Part shown: positions 7,387 through 13,071 of the stretch, piece by piece | How positions within the stretch are numbered: position 1 is the first letter of the stretch | Layout: each line of letters begins with the position of its first letter | Origin: a virus | Direction: 5' to 3' (one strand) | Virus record (IMG/VR): IMGVR_UViG_3300028400_000030 | Coordinates: 1 to 23,884 of that record | DNA: 23,884 bases | Notes under the pieces: generated by a model | What the model saw: only the letters and a program-made list of their open reading frames with translations | What the model was told of the DNA's origin: nothing | Database searches by the model: none | Program-made: the position numbers and the translations under genes

Positions 7387-7615
7387 TAAGGTTCCAGGTT
7401 TTCTTTTTATTATCGACGATTATTTTGTATATTAAATATCCAATACTTGCAAGAAAATCTTTCATTTCATCATCTTCGAGGTCTGGTGTCAACTCAATAA
7501 ATTCCATTAGTATTTGCGGTACTGTTATCTTCAGATAATAATCATTCATCTTCAATTCAGTTTGTGAATCCATTAAATCATAAAGATATTTTAGTTTATT
7601 GCTGTCCTTTGCCAT
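7370..7615 (-). CDS. Hypothetical protein between terminase subunits, 81 aa
   Basis: Acidic in the middle (TPDLEDDEMKDFLASIG) and Lys-rich at the end. It starts within the last 20 nt of the small terminase gene and ends inside the start of the large terminase gene, so it is translated as part of the packaging block. No recognised domain or membrane segment. Position suggests a packaging accessory factor, but there is no direct evidence. Confidence 0.65.
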   Translation of the reverse strand: MAKDSNKLKYLYDLMDSQTELKMNDYYLKITVPQILMEFIELTPDLEDDEMKDFLASIGYLIYKIIVDNKKKTWNLNDSRN

Positions 7616-8156
7616 CGTCTATAAATCTCACTTTAATTTCTTGTTGTAACGGATTATTTGGATCTCCACTTACTTCGGTCTTGTCAGCATAGTTAAATCT
7701 ATTTTTCATAAACATAATCCATACACGAGTATTAAAATTATCAATTCGACCTAACATAGCTTCGTACCCAAGCTGTTCAAAATGTTCTTGTTCTAACAAT
7801 TTCCCAAATTCTACAGCATCTTTGAATTCTGGATATCTCTCTTGCCATCTATAAAAAGTGTCATGTGTTATACCAATAGCTGCACATACAGCAGTCATTG
7901 TTTTACCTTGTGACAACATTTTAATTACTTTATTACAGAATTTTTTATTATATTTTTTATTTTTGTGTTTTGTAGCTCGTAATTCAAGACCTTTTTCTAT
8001 TGCTCTATCAAAGCCTGGATGAATTTGTCTCCAGCGACGGTATGTGTTATAATCAATATCTAGATAATCGCATACACCTTCGATAGTTGGTCTATCGTCG
8101 GATGCAAAATAATATAATGCATCTGTATCGTAATTGTTATTGTATTTTGATACCAT
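7596..8156 (-). CDS. Terminase small subunit, with two HTH repeats
   Basis: A 186-aa protein directly upstream of the terminase block. The start chosen is ATG 8156; an extended reading begins with TTG 8168. It contains two similar helix-turn-helix units. The first (about 25-60) includes VCDYLDIDYNTYRRW, then HPGFDRAIEKG. The second (about 87-120) includes VCAAIGITHDTFYRWQERYPEF, split here by KDAVEFG. Both read as 'C, D/A, G/D-I, T-Y/F, R-W, P-F-D/K-A'. Such motifs recognise the packaging site. The rest is a helical oligomerisation segment (NTRVWIMFMKNRFNYADK) common in small terminases, and a charged tail. It recognises phage DNA and loads the large subunit. Confidence 0.85.
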   Translation of the reverse strand: MVSKYNNNYDTDALYYFASDDRPTIEGVCDYLDIDYNTYRRWRQIHPGFDRAIEKGLELRATKHKNKKYNKKFCNKVIKMLSQGKTMTAVCAAIGITHDTFYRWQERYPEFKDAVEFGKLLEQEHFEQLGYEAMLGRIDNFNTRVWIMFMKNRFNYADKTEVSGDPNNPLQQEIKVRFIDDGKGQQ

Positions 8157-8174
8157 AATATTTCTCAAATAAGA

Positions 8175-8232
8175 TGAGGGGCCACATCAATTTAACAGGA
8201 ACAGAGAGATGAAGGCAATGTGAAACCCCTCA
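8175..8232 (-). promoter_or_regulatory. Long stem-loop just upstream of small terminase gene
   Basis: TGAGGGG (8175-8181) pairs with CCCCTCA (8226-8232), and CACAT (8183-8187) pairs with ATGTG (8218-8222), enclosing a 30-nt loop. The outer stem begins at the end of the 64-aa gene, and the structure lies 19 nt before the terminase small-subunit ATG. There is no U-tract, so it is not a standard terminator. It could be an mRNA structure controlling that gene, or part of a packaging site. Confidence 0.5.
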
Positions 8233-8424
8233 ATTCTTTTTCGCTAATTTAAGAGCAATTTGATATTTCTCCCATGCGTCTTTAACCGTTGGGTTATTTT
8301 TTCTTAAAAATTCTTCTTCTGACATACGCATAATGGCTTCTTTTTCGTATTTATATTTACTTACTGCCTGTTGCTGTTGGTTTATTGCTCCTTGTAAAAC
8401 ACCAATTCCAAACATATTTAGCAT
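8230..8424 (-). CDS. Hypothetical small protein, 64 aa
   Basis: A helical, Gln- and Lys-rich product with GVLQGAINQQQQAVSKYKYE near the N-terminus, then EEEFLRKNNPTVKDAWEKYQ. It has a short hydrophobic start (MLNMFGIGVL) but no full membrane segment. It sits between the exported first gene and the packaging genes. Small proteins of this type are common next to terminases, but the function is unknown. The ribosome site is AAAGGATAACAAAATG, with moderate spacing. Confidence 0.65.
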   Translation of the reverse strand: MLNMFGIGVLQGAINQQQQAVSKYKYEKEAIMRMSEEEFLRKNNPTVKDAWEKYQIALKLAKKN

Positions 8425-8442
8425 TTTGTTATCCTTTTTAAT

Positions 8443-8808
8443 TTACCAATTTATTTTCCACTCAAAAGTGAGTGTGTGCTCTGATTGAAACCGTGATGAT
8501 CCTGGGATATACCCCACCCTAAAATTCTTATAATCTATATATGGTCTTAAATATGGAATCGGATTTTCGGCATAACCACTGACAAGTCCAATATTAGTAC
8601 CAATATTAATAGTCGGAGTTAATTTCTTCTCAAAAATCACTCCACCATGAATCGACAGTTCGCCATAAGAATTTTTATAAAATCCAAAATCTAATTTATT
8701 ACATTGAATAGTAATACCTGGATTGAATTGATTATAATCTGATCCATAATCATTACTTAAATGAAGTGAACCAATAGCAATTACTAACAGACATGTTTCG
8801 AGCATCAT
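8443..8808 (-). CDS. Exported, outer-membrane beta-barrel-like protein, first gene of late operon
   Basis: A 121-aa protein starting at a double ATG behind a strong AGAGGAG site. It begins with a short hydrophobic stretch (CLLVIAIGSLHLS) that can act as a signal peptide. The rest is alternating beta sequence with the pattern N-Q-F-NPGI, GFYKNSYGELS, GYAENP and a final FEWKIN ending in an aromatic residue region, all typical of small outer-membrane barrels. Similar PagP-like or superinfection-exclusion-type proteins occur in phages, but this assignment is by pattern only. As first gene after the late promoter it should be highly expressed. Possible role: change of the host outer surface, or lysis. 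Confidence 0.6.
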   Translation of the reverse strand: MMLETCLLVIAIGSLHLSNDYGSDYNQFNPGITIQCNKLDFGFYKNSYGELSIHGGVIFEKKLTPTINIGTNIGLVSGYAENPIPYLRPYIDYKNFRVGYIPGSSRFQSEHTLTFEWKINW

Positions 8809-8831
8809 ATATTCTCCTCTATATGTTTTTA

Positions 8832-8861
8832 TTTATACAAGAAATGTCTTTTTCATGTCAA
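8832..8861 (-). promoter_or_regulatory. Sigma-70-like promoter for the late operon
   Basis: On the leftward strand, a consensus TTGACA (8861-8856) is followed after 18 bp by TATAAA (8837-8832). It lies 24 nt before the first late gene's ATG. CATTTCT occurs twice, once upstream of the -35 box and once in the spacer, and could be an operator. A phage-encoded RNA polymerase is not needed to explain late transcription. Confidence 0.75.
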
Positions 8862-8947
8862 CAGAAATGACAATTTAAAAAAAAAAAATTAATTAAATCC
8901 AATCCAATTCAAAAGGCTCTTGTCCTCCAATGGATTTCCAATTATTA

Positions 8948-9180
8948 CTATATAGTGTAACTAAAATTAAAAACCTCAGTGTTTATGCGGGTTACAGCGT
9001 GGTCTATGCATAGTGTAACTAAAATTAAATTATAACTAAAGTTATATAAAAAATTATAACTAAAGTTATATTCAAAACCTATGCATAGTGTAACTAAAAC
9101 TATTACTTTAGTTATATTCAAAACCTATGCATAGTGTAACTAAAATATCTTAGAATTTATGCGTAGTGTAACTAAAATTT
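8948..9180. repeat. Five iteron-like direct repeats (core TAGTGTAACTAAAA)
   Basis: The core begins at 8953, 9011, 9086, 9132 and 9164. Copies 2 to 5 are preceded by TATGCA or TATGCG. Copies 3 and 4 lie in a 36-bp exact direct repeat (9064-9099 and 9110-9145). Between them are two perfect ATAACTAAAGTTAT palindromes (9032-9045, 9056-9069) and an inverted TTTAGTTA (9107-9114). Spacing is irregular (58, 75, 46, 32 bp). Likely binding sites for a replication initiator or regulator. Confidence 0.88.
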
Positions 9181-9303
9181 AAGTGTATCGAAATTAAAAT
9201 TTAATTTGTCAAAATAATTGATCTTAACTAAATAAACTATGTAATCAAATATGTGAGCATTTAGTAGTTGGGTTGAGAAAGGTTTACCTCTAATTGATTT
9301 CAT
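9172..9303 (-). CDS. Possible 43-aa protein antisense to polymerase leader
   Basis: ATG 9303-9301 follows TAGGAGAATAT. The 14 bases AGGAGAATATATGA are identical to the initiation site of the first late gene (8818-8805). The product begins MKSIRGKPF; the divergent polymerase begins MKSIQRF and shares its first 12 bases, ATGAAATCAATT. The rest is hydrophobic and aromatic (AHIFDYIVYLVKINYF), and the stop lies in iteron copy 5. It may be a real small gene, or an inverted duplicate of the polymerase start. A transcript through it would be antisense to the polymerase mRNA leader. Confidence 0.45.
   Translation of the reverse strand: MKSIRGKPFSTQLLNAHIFDYIVYLVKINYFDKLNFNFDTLKF
9218..9245 (+). promoter_or_regulatory. 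Weak candidate promoter for polymerase gene
   Basis: TTGATC (9218-9223) and TGTAAT (9240-9245), with a 16-bp spacer, are partial matches to sigma-70 boxes. A start near 9252 would place the hairpin arm at the very 5' end of the transcript. Other AT-rich boxes nearby are possible. Confidence 0.35.
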
Positions 9304-9339
9304 ATATTCTCCTACTCGGCCCAACTACTAAATGTTTAC
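9253..9339 (+). promoter_or_regulatory. Long leader hairpin before polymerase gene
   Basis: CATTTAGTAGTTGGG (9258-9272) is a perfect 15-bp inverted repeat of CCCAACTACTAAATG (9320-9334). With G-U pairs in RNA the stem extends to about 25 bp (9253-9277 with 9315-9339), around a 37-nt loop. The loop holds AATTGATTTCAT (9292-9303), exactly complementary to the polymerase start region 9358-9369. The ribosome site AGAGG (9345-9349) lies just outside the stem. Confidence 0.85.
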
Positions 9340-9361
9340 TAAAAGAGGTAGTAAAAAATGA
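9332..9361 (+). CDS. Possible 9-codon leader ORF coupled to polymerase
   Basis: The ORF MFTKRGSKK starts in the right arm of the leader hairpin. Its TGA overlaps the polymerase ATG as ATGA. Ribosomes translating it would disturb the stem and finish on the polymerase start. No clear ribosome site of its own is seen. Comparable coupled leader ORFs control plasmid rep genes (established), but function here is inference. Confidence 0.35.
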   Translation: MFTKRGSKK

Positions 9362-10941
9362 AATCAATTCAAAGATTTTGTGAACTTGCTCACGCCAAAT
9401 TATCCACAGATTTCCCTTCATTGTCAGAGAAAGATCGAACTAAAATTATCAATAGATATATTACTACAGTAACTAACGAAATCAATGATAAACTTAGATC
9501 TTTCAACCAACCAGGTTCAAATTGTTTTTTCGTTAGTCTTCGAAACATTCAGATAAAAAGTAAAAGTACAATAAACGGCAAACAACAATATATGAATAAG
9601 TGGTTTGAGCAGAATTGTCCACTCTATCTAATTTTAAACAAAGGAAACAATTTAATCAAACAATATACGGTGGTTAAAATGAATTATAATCTAAAAATTG
9701 ATATCGACATGGCTTACGCACAAGCTATTAGTGAAAACGGTATTCCAGAATCTGAAATGCTCGAAATCCTTCAGAAGATGTATTCACCGGAATTGTTTGT
9801 AATTATTGAACAAGCCAATGATGATTTAGTTGATTTTGTACCGATTGCAATGAATAATCTAAAAGCATATATTAGTAAAACCGAACATATTATCAAACAA
9901 TCCCCAAATAACAAACTAGAATTAAATCTTCGTGAAGCAAAGAGAATATATGTAATTGCTCATTGCTGTAATGGCGAACTAATTCAAATTAAAAATGAAA
10001 GTGATTTTGGAAGATTATATTATAAAGGTCCAAACTTACAAAGTTGCAGTAAAGAAGTAAGACATGCAGCACTTGGTCCATGCTATGAATATGATATTGA
10101 AAATAGTGTTTATGCCTGGCGATATAACGAAGTAACGAGAATTCTAAATGAATTTAATATGGATATTAAATTTACTTATACGCTTGATTATATCGATCGA
10201 AAAGAATATTGGCGGAAAGAATTAGCTAGATATGTTTTTAAGAATACAAAACTATCAGAAGATTATAAAATTAAATTAATTAAGCAAGTATTTACTGCAA
10301 TTGGGTTTGGTGCTAAAGGTAGTAAAGCCGCTATATTTTGGGGTCAAGGCAATAATAAACAAACACTTGCAATTAATAGTATTATAAAAAATAAAGAAGA
10401 TAGAGAACGACTACTATCTCATGAATTTATTATTGGATTTATAAATGAACAAAATGACATAACCAATATTATTTTTGAGTACTATAAATCAAAAATTAAT
10501 ATTGATTGTATAAAACAAGGTGGTAGAATTGCGAAAAGTAAATTAATTTCGTATCTATACCAGAAACAAGAGCGTGTATTACTTGAAGTAGCAAGTGAGT
10601 GTTTTGATAATGTACTACTTAAGGTGCATGATGCATTTTATACTAAAACAAAAAATATTGATGCATTAGCAAATGCAATTTATAAATTAAAACAATATAA
10701 TTCAGAATTAACACTCAATAGAACAGACATTAAACCCTGGACTACATTCGATAAGGCTGTAGAATATCATAAACAGTTTATTATAAACGAAGAAATAAAA
10801 GTAAAACATTATAATAATCAATATGTTATTGATGTAAGTAGAAATCCAAATTATATTGATATTATAATTCAAGACAGTATGCCATATATAGAAAATCATC
10901 ATGTAGGATATAATAGAGATGAAGACCCATTTTATAACTGA
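9358..10941 (+). CDS. Divergent superfamily-A-like nucleic acid polymerase (TV-Pol / prim-pol type candidate)
   Basis: A 527-aa protein and the only recognisable replication protein. Three separated blocks match, in order, the palm motifs of family A DNA polymerases and T7-like RNA polymerases. The motif A-like block is CYEYDIENSVYAW (Asp246), preceded by GRLYYKGPNLQSCSKEVR. The motif B-like block is IKQVFTAIGFGAK, with Lys and Gly at 309-320. The motif C-like block is LLKVHDAFY (His424, Asp425). No 3'-5' exonuclease, helicase or Toprim domain is seen. The first 200 residues are unassigned and could carry priming or DNA binding. A family of compact family-A relatives in mobile elements and viruses (TV-Pol) was proposed to combine primase and polymerase; this fits that pattern by motif recall only. 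Start ATG 9358 has AGAGG 8-12 nt upstream and a structured leader. Confidence 0.62.
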   Translation: MKSIQRFCELAHAKLSTDFPSLSEKDRTKIINRYITTVTNEINDKLRSFNQPGSNCFFVSLRNIQIKSKSTINGKQQYMNKWFEQNCPLYLILNKGNNLIKQYTVVKMNYNLKIDIDMAYAQAISENGIPESEMLEILQKMYSPELFVIIEQANDDLVDFVPIAMNNLKAYISKTEHIIKQSPNNKLELNLREAKRIYVIAHCCNGELIQIKNESDFGRLYYKGPNLQSCSKEVRHAALGPCYEYDIENSVYAWRYNEVTRILNEFNMDIKFTYTLDYIDRKEYWRKELARYVFKNTKLSEDYKIKLIKQVFTAIGFGAKGSKAAIFWGQGNNKQTLAINSIIKNKEDRERLLSHEFIIGFINEQNDITNIIFEYYKSKINIDCIKQGGRIAKSKLISYLYQKQERVLLEVASECFDNVLLKVHDAFYTKTKNIDALANAIYKLKQYNSELTLNRTDIKPWTTFDKAVEYHKQFIINEEIKVKHYNNQYVIDVSRNPNYIDIIIQDSMPYIENHHVGYNRDEDPFYN

Positions 10942-11113
10942 ACTCGAAAAAGACCTGGAGAAGAAATTAGCCAAAATAGATTTACCAGAATCTGGTAATA
11001 TTCATATTAGATATAATAAAGGTCCGCATTGCGGACTCTATTGTGGTAATAAGTGGCTTTGTTGGCTTACACCAGAAGATGAATTTATATTAAAACGAAA
11101 TGGTGTTAAATGA
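10919..11113 (+). CDS. Small Cys-rich protein after polymerase, 64 aa
   Basis: Starts 23 nt inside the end of the polymerase gene, so it is coupled to it. The core HCGLYCGNKWLCWL, with one His and three Cys in a short span, could bind a metal ion. The N-terminus is a charged helix (TELEKDLEKKLAKI). The stop touches a strong terminator. It is the only partner gene of the polymerase, so a replication accessory or early regulatory role is plausible; the family is unknown. Confidence 0.68.
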   Translation: MKTHFITELEKDLEKKLAKIDLPESGNIHIRYNKGPHCGLYCGNKWLCWLTPEDEFILKRNGVK

Positions 11114-11133
11114 GGGGTTTTACCCCTTTTTTT
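11113..11133 (+). terminator. Rho-independent terminator of polymerase operon
   Basis: AGGGGT (11113-11118) pairs with ACCCCT (11122-11127) around a TTT loop, followed by a T-run to 11133. It begins at the stop codon of the 64-aa gene. Confidence 0.92.
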
Positions 11134-11159
11134 AATGAAGTAATAATCTGATAGCGATC

Positions 11160-11183
11160 ATAGGTAAAAACCACCTATTTTTT
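11160..11183 (+). terminator. Second, weaker rightward terminator
   Basis: ATAGGT (11160-11165) pairs with ACCTAT (11173-11178), followed by six Ts. It is a likely backup to the terminator 27 bp upstream. The stretch 11184-11280 after it holds no gene that I can see. Confidence 0.6.
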
Positions 11184-11280
11184 AATATTTTAATTTTATG
11201 CTTCTATATGTATTGATCTTGTAGAGATCTACCCCAAAAATGCTGCTAAATGTTATTAAAATTCCAGTAAAAATTTTATC

Positions 11281-11310
11281 ATAAAAAAATACACTTCATT
11301 GAGTGTATTT
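11281..11310 (-). terminator. Terminator of the leftward late operon
   Basis: AAATACACT (11287-11295) is a perfect 9-bp inverted repeat of AGTGTATTT (11302-11310). On the leftward strand it is followed by a T-run (11289-11283). It lies 37 nt past the stop of the last late gene. Confidence 0.85.
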
Positions 11311-11346
11311 GTTAAATATCTTTAAGACATTGTTGTTTTTTCCTAA

Positions 11347-11970
11347 TTAACCCCGTATTTTGCGGGGTTTTCTTTTGGTTACTTTTGATTCTAATTCACC
11401 AAATAATTTCCAATATTGATTTTTGAAATAGAGTAAATTTGTAATACCATTAGGTGGTACAATAGGACTCTTATTTGTCATTAGAATTAAATTTTGTGTT
11501 GATGTTATTGTTAGTGGCTCTGGTGATAAATTAATAATTCTAATTTGTAGACCAATATTATATGGTTGAGATGGAATATGAAAAGTTCCGGTGGTATTAC
11601 CTTCATTAACAAAAATATCATTTTTATGTACTTCGTTAGTAAGTGTATATTCATTAAAGAAAGTAATTGTTTTATTATTTAATTTTCGATTTAATAATTT
11701 ATTTCCGTTAAGATCTAGATCACCAAATAATTTAATAATGCCGTTTTTTGGTTTTATTTCGATATCAATGTTTTCGTTAATACCATTAACAGCAATTATT
11801 GGATTTCTTGTGTTACTAATTTCAAAATAATTGGTTGCATTACCAACATCAATAAAATTAAGTAAGGTATTATTATTTGCTGTAATTCTAGTATCACCAA
11901 CAATTTTTAATGGGCCGTTGATATATAACAACCCATTTTCATCAACATTTATAATAGCATAATTATTCAT
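11347..11970 (-). CDS. Fibre- or decoration-like beta protein, last gene of late operon
   Basis: A 207-aa protein of mostly beta sequence. The pattern NYFEISNTRNPIIAVNG followed by IDIEIKPKNG and LFGDLDLNGNKL is the sort of repetitive motif seen in phage tail fibres and appendages. A second half (IRIINLSPEPLTITS, then ITNLLYFKNQYWKLFG) resembles a compact beta C-terminal domain that recurs in phage fibres. It has a basic tail (KRKPRKIRG). It starts 8 nt after the phosphoesterase stop. It lies far from the other fibre genes, so it may be a separate appendage or a variable receptor-binding part. Confidence 0.65.
   Translation of the reverse strand: MNNYAIINVDENGLLYINGPLKIVGDTRITANNNTLLNFIDVGNATNYFEISNTRNPIIAVNGINENIDIEIKPKNGIIKLFGDLDLNGNKLLNRKLNNKTITFFNEYTLTNEVHKNDIFVNEGNTTGTFHIPSQPYNIGLQIRIINLSPEPLTITSTQNLILMTNKSPIVPPNGITNLLYFKNQYWKLFGELESKVTKRKPRKIRG
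11349..11376 (+). terminator. Rightward terminator embedded in the end of the last late gene
   Basis: AACCCCG (11349-11355) pairs with CGGGGTT (11363-11369), followed by TTTTCTTTT on the + strand. The hairpin codes for the PRKIRG end of the opposing fibre-like gene. It would stop rightward read-through from entering the late operon, while lacking a T-run for leftward transcripts. Confidence 0.8.
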
Positions 11971-11978
11971 AATGGTAT

Positions 11979-12686
11979 TTATACTTTTTTATTCCATCGC
12001 CCGTTGTCATTTAATACCATCGGAATTAAAATTGGTTTATTATTGATAATTGCACCACATCCAAGAACTGGTCGATTAATGGTTGCACCGCGGCCGTAAT
12101 TAAATGCGGGACTATGGGTGTCAATTAAACAACCAGTTGTCATACTCCATCTAATCATATCTGCATCTGCATAATAACAAATTTGAAAATTACTATGAAA
12201 ATGACCTTGTATCGTACAAAAACTGTGTTTTGCTGCATTGTTTAATGTGCTACTACTCATATTATGAACAATCATGCATTTTTGTCCATTTGACAATTCA
12301 AAGAATTCTCTACTAGTCCAATTCCATCCAGGTGTCTCATATAATTCATTATATGATTTAATATGATCAAGAGGGATACATGCCTCTTTTGCTTTACGAT
12401 ATGACATCGAACTGTGATTTCCTATAATCATAGTCATTTTAGGAAATTCTTCATGTAATTTTTTCATAAACTGCTTTGCTTGTTCGTGTTCTTCCTTAGC
12501 AGATAAAGTATTATATTCAATAGTATGAAATGAACCACTGTGGTTGTCTATTGCGTCACCAACACATTTTACATGTTTAATATTATACTTGTTTTTTACT
12601 GCTTTAAGAAATGTAAGAGCATCACGGTGTTGATATGGGGCATGTAAATCACTAATAATTAAAATATTTCCTTTTAGTTTAGACAT
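11979..12686 (-). CDS. Calcineurin-like metallophosphoesterase
   Basis: A 235-aa enzyme with the metal-binding motifs of the family in order: SDLHAP (Asp13, His15), CVGDAIDNH (Asp44), IIGNHSS (Asn90, His91), IVHN (His141) and IQGHFHSNF (His162, His164). The usual GNHE/D has Ser in place of the acidic residue. Members split phosphodiesters in nucleic acids, nucleotides or proteins; the substrate here is not predictable. Phage homologues are common and may process host or phage nucleic acids. It has a leader of 14 nt after the 52-aa membrane protein gene, with weak AAGGAA. Confidence 0.85.
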   Translation of the reverse strand: MSKLKGNILIISDLHAPYQHRDALTFLKAVKNKYNIKHVKCVGDAIDNHSGSFHTIEYNTLSAKEEHEQAKQFMKKLHEEFPKMTMIIGNHSSMSYRKAKEACIPLDHIKSYNELYETPGWNWTSREFFELSNGQKCMIVHNMSSSTLNNAAKHSFCTIQGHFHSNFQICYYADADMIRWSMTTGCLIDTHSPAFNYGRGATINRPVLGCGAIINNKPILIPMVLNDNGRWNKKV

Positions 12687-12700
12687 TGTTGTGTATTTCC

Positions 12701-12859
12701 TTATACAAAAAATTTATTAAGTACTGAGATTAAAATATCGATGCAAATTAAAAAAGAAATGATAGATATTCCTAATTCGATTCTTTTAATTTTAGATTCA
12801 ATCTCAGCATGTTGTTTAAGAATTGTTTTTATAGCAGATTCAAATATTTTATTATTCAT
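12701..12859 (-). CDS. Small membrane protein, 52 aa
   Basis: ATG 12859-12857 opens 2 nt after the stop of the 66-aa gene. The first 28 residues form a charged helix (KTILKQHAEIESKIKRIE). Residues 30-46 are a hydrophobic membrane segment (GISIISFLICIDILISV), followed by NKFFV. The helix-plus-C-terminal-anchor layout resembles small phage membrane proteins of lysis or exclusion type, but there is no family evidence. Confidence 0.62.
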   Translation of the reverse strand: MNNKIFESAIKTILKQHAEIESKIKRIELGISIISFLICIDILISVLNKFFV

Positions 12860-12861
12860 AA

Positions 12862-13062
12862 TTAAAAATCTATATTTGAAATGTCATTTTCGATATCTTG
12901 CCAGAGATATACTACTTCTCGACGATGATCTCGAATTTCAAGTAATAAATTAATATTACCATCTTTTAATGCATGTCTTTCTGCTATTTCAATTAATTGA
13001 TATGATCTACGCAATAATTTACGAGCTTCAAGTAAATTTAATAATTGATCTAATTTGTCCAT
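12862..13062 (-). CDS. Hypothetical helical protein, 66 aa
   Basis: A charged, almost fully helical product rich in Leu, Arg and Glu (LLNLLEARKLLRRSYQLIE), with a Trp in VVYLWQDIEND. It starts 9 nt after the 90-aa gene and ends 2 nt before the 52-aa membrane protein gene, so they are likely coexpressed. A coiled-coil pairing with that protein is possible. No recognised family. Confidence 0.6.
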   Translation of the reverse strand: MDKLDQLLNLLEARKLLRRSYQLIEIAERHALKDGNINLLLEIRDHRREVVYLWQDIENDISNIDF

Positions 13063-13071
13063 TATTTTTTC

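Larger units (their letters stand above)
8809..9357. other. Divergent control region, candidate replication origin
   Basis: 549 bp between the leftward late operon and the rightward polymerase gene. It contains, from left to right, the late promoter, a 12-13-bp A-run near 8876-8888, five iteron-like repeats (8948-9180), TAACTAAA inverted repeats, a weak rightward promoter candidate, and a long hairpin leader. A 43-aa leftward ORF (9172-9303) overlies the right half. It is the only long gene-poor, strongly repetitive stretch in the genome. Confidence 0.75.

Noticed and set aside
8948-9180. CRISPR array
   Set aside because: Repeats are about 20 bp with irregular gaps that themselves hold palindromes, and there are no cas genes. 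Iterons or operators fit better.
10708-10974. 88-aa hydrophobic ORF opposite the polymerase end
   Set aside because: It lies fully antisense to the polymerase and the 64-aa gene, with composition expected from the AT-rich reverse strand and no ribosome site.
11184-11280. Possible tRNA or small RNA between the terminators
   Set aside because: No cloverleaf or tRNA-like arms. A GATCT/AGATC pairing near 11210 is too short to support a call.
12741-12953. 70-aa + strand ORF
   Set aside because: Antisense to the tightly packed 52-aa and 66-aa genes, with no ribosome site or context.
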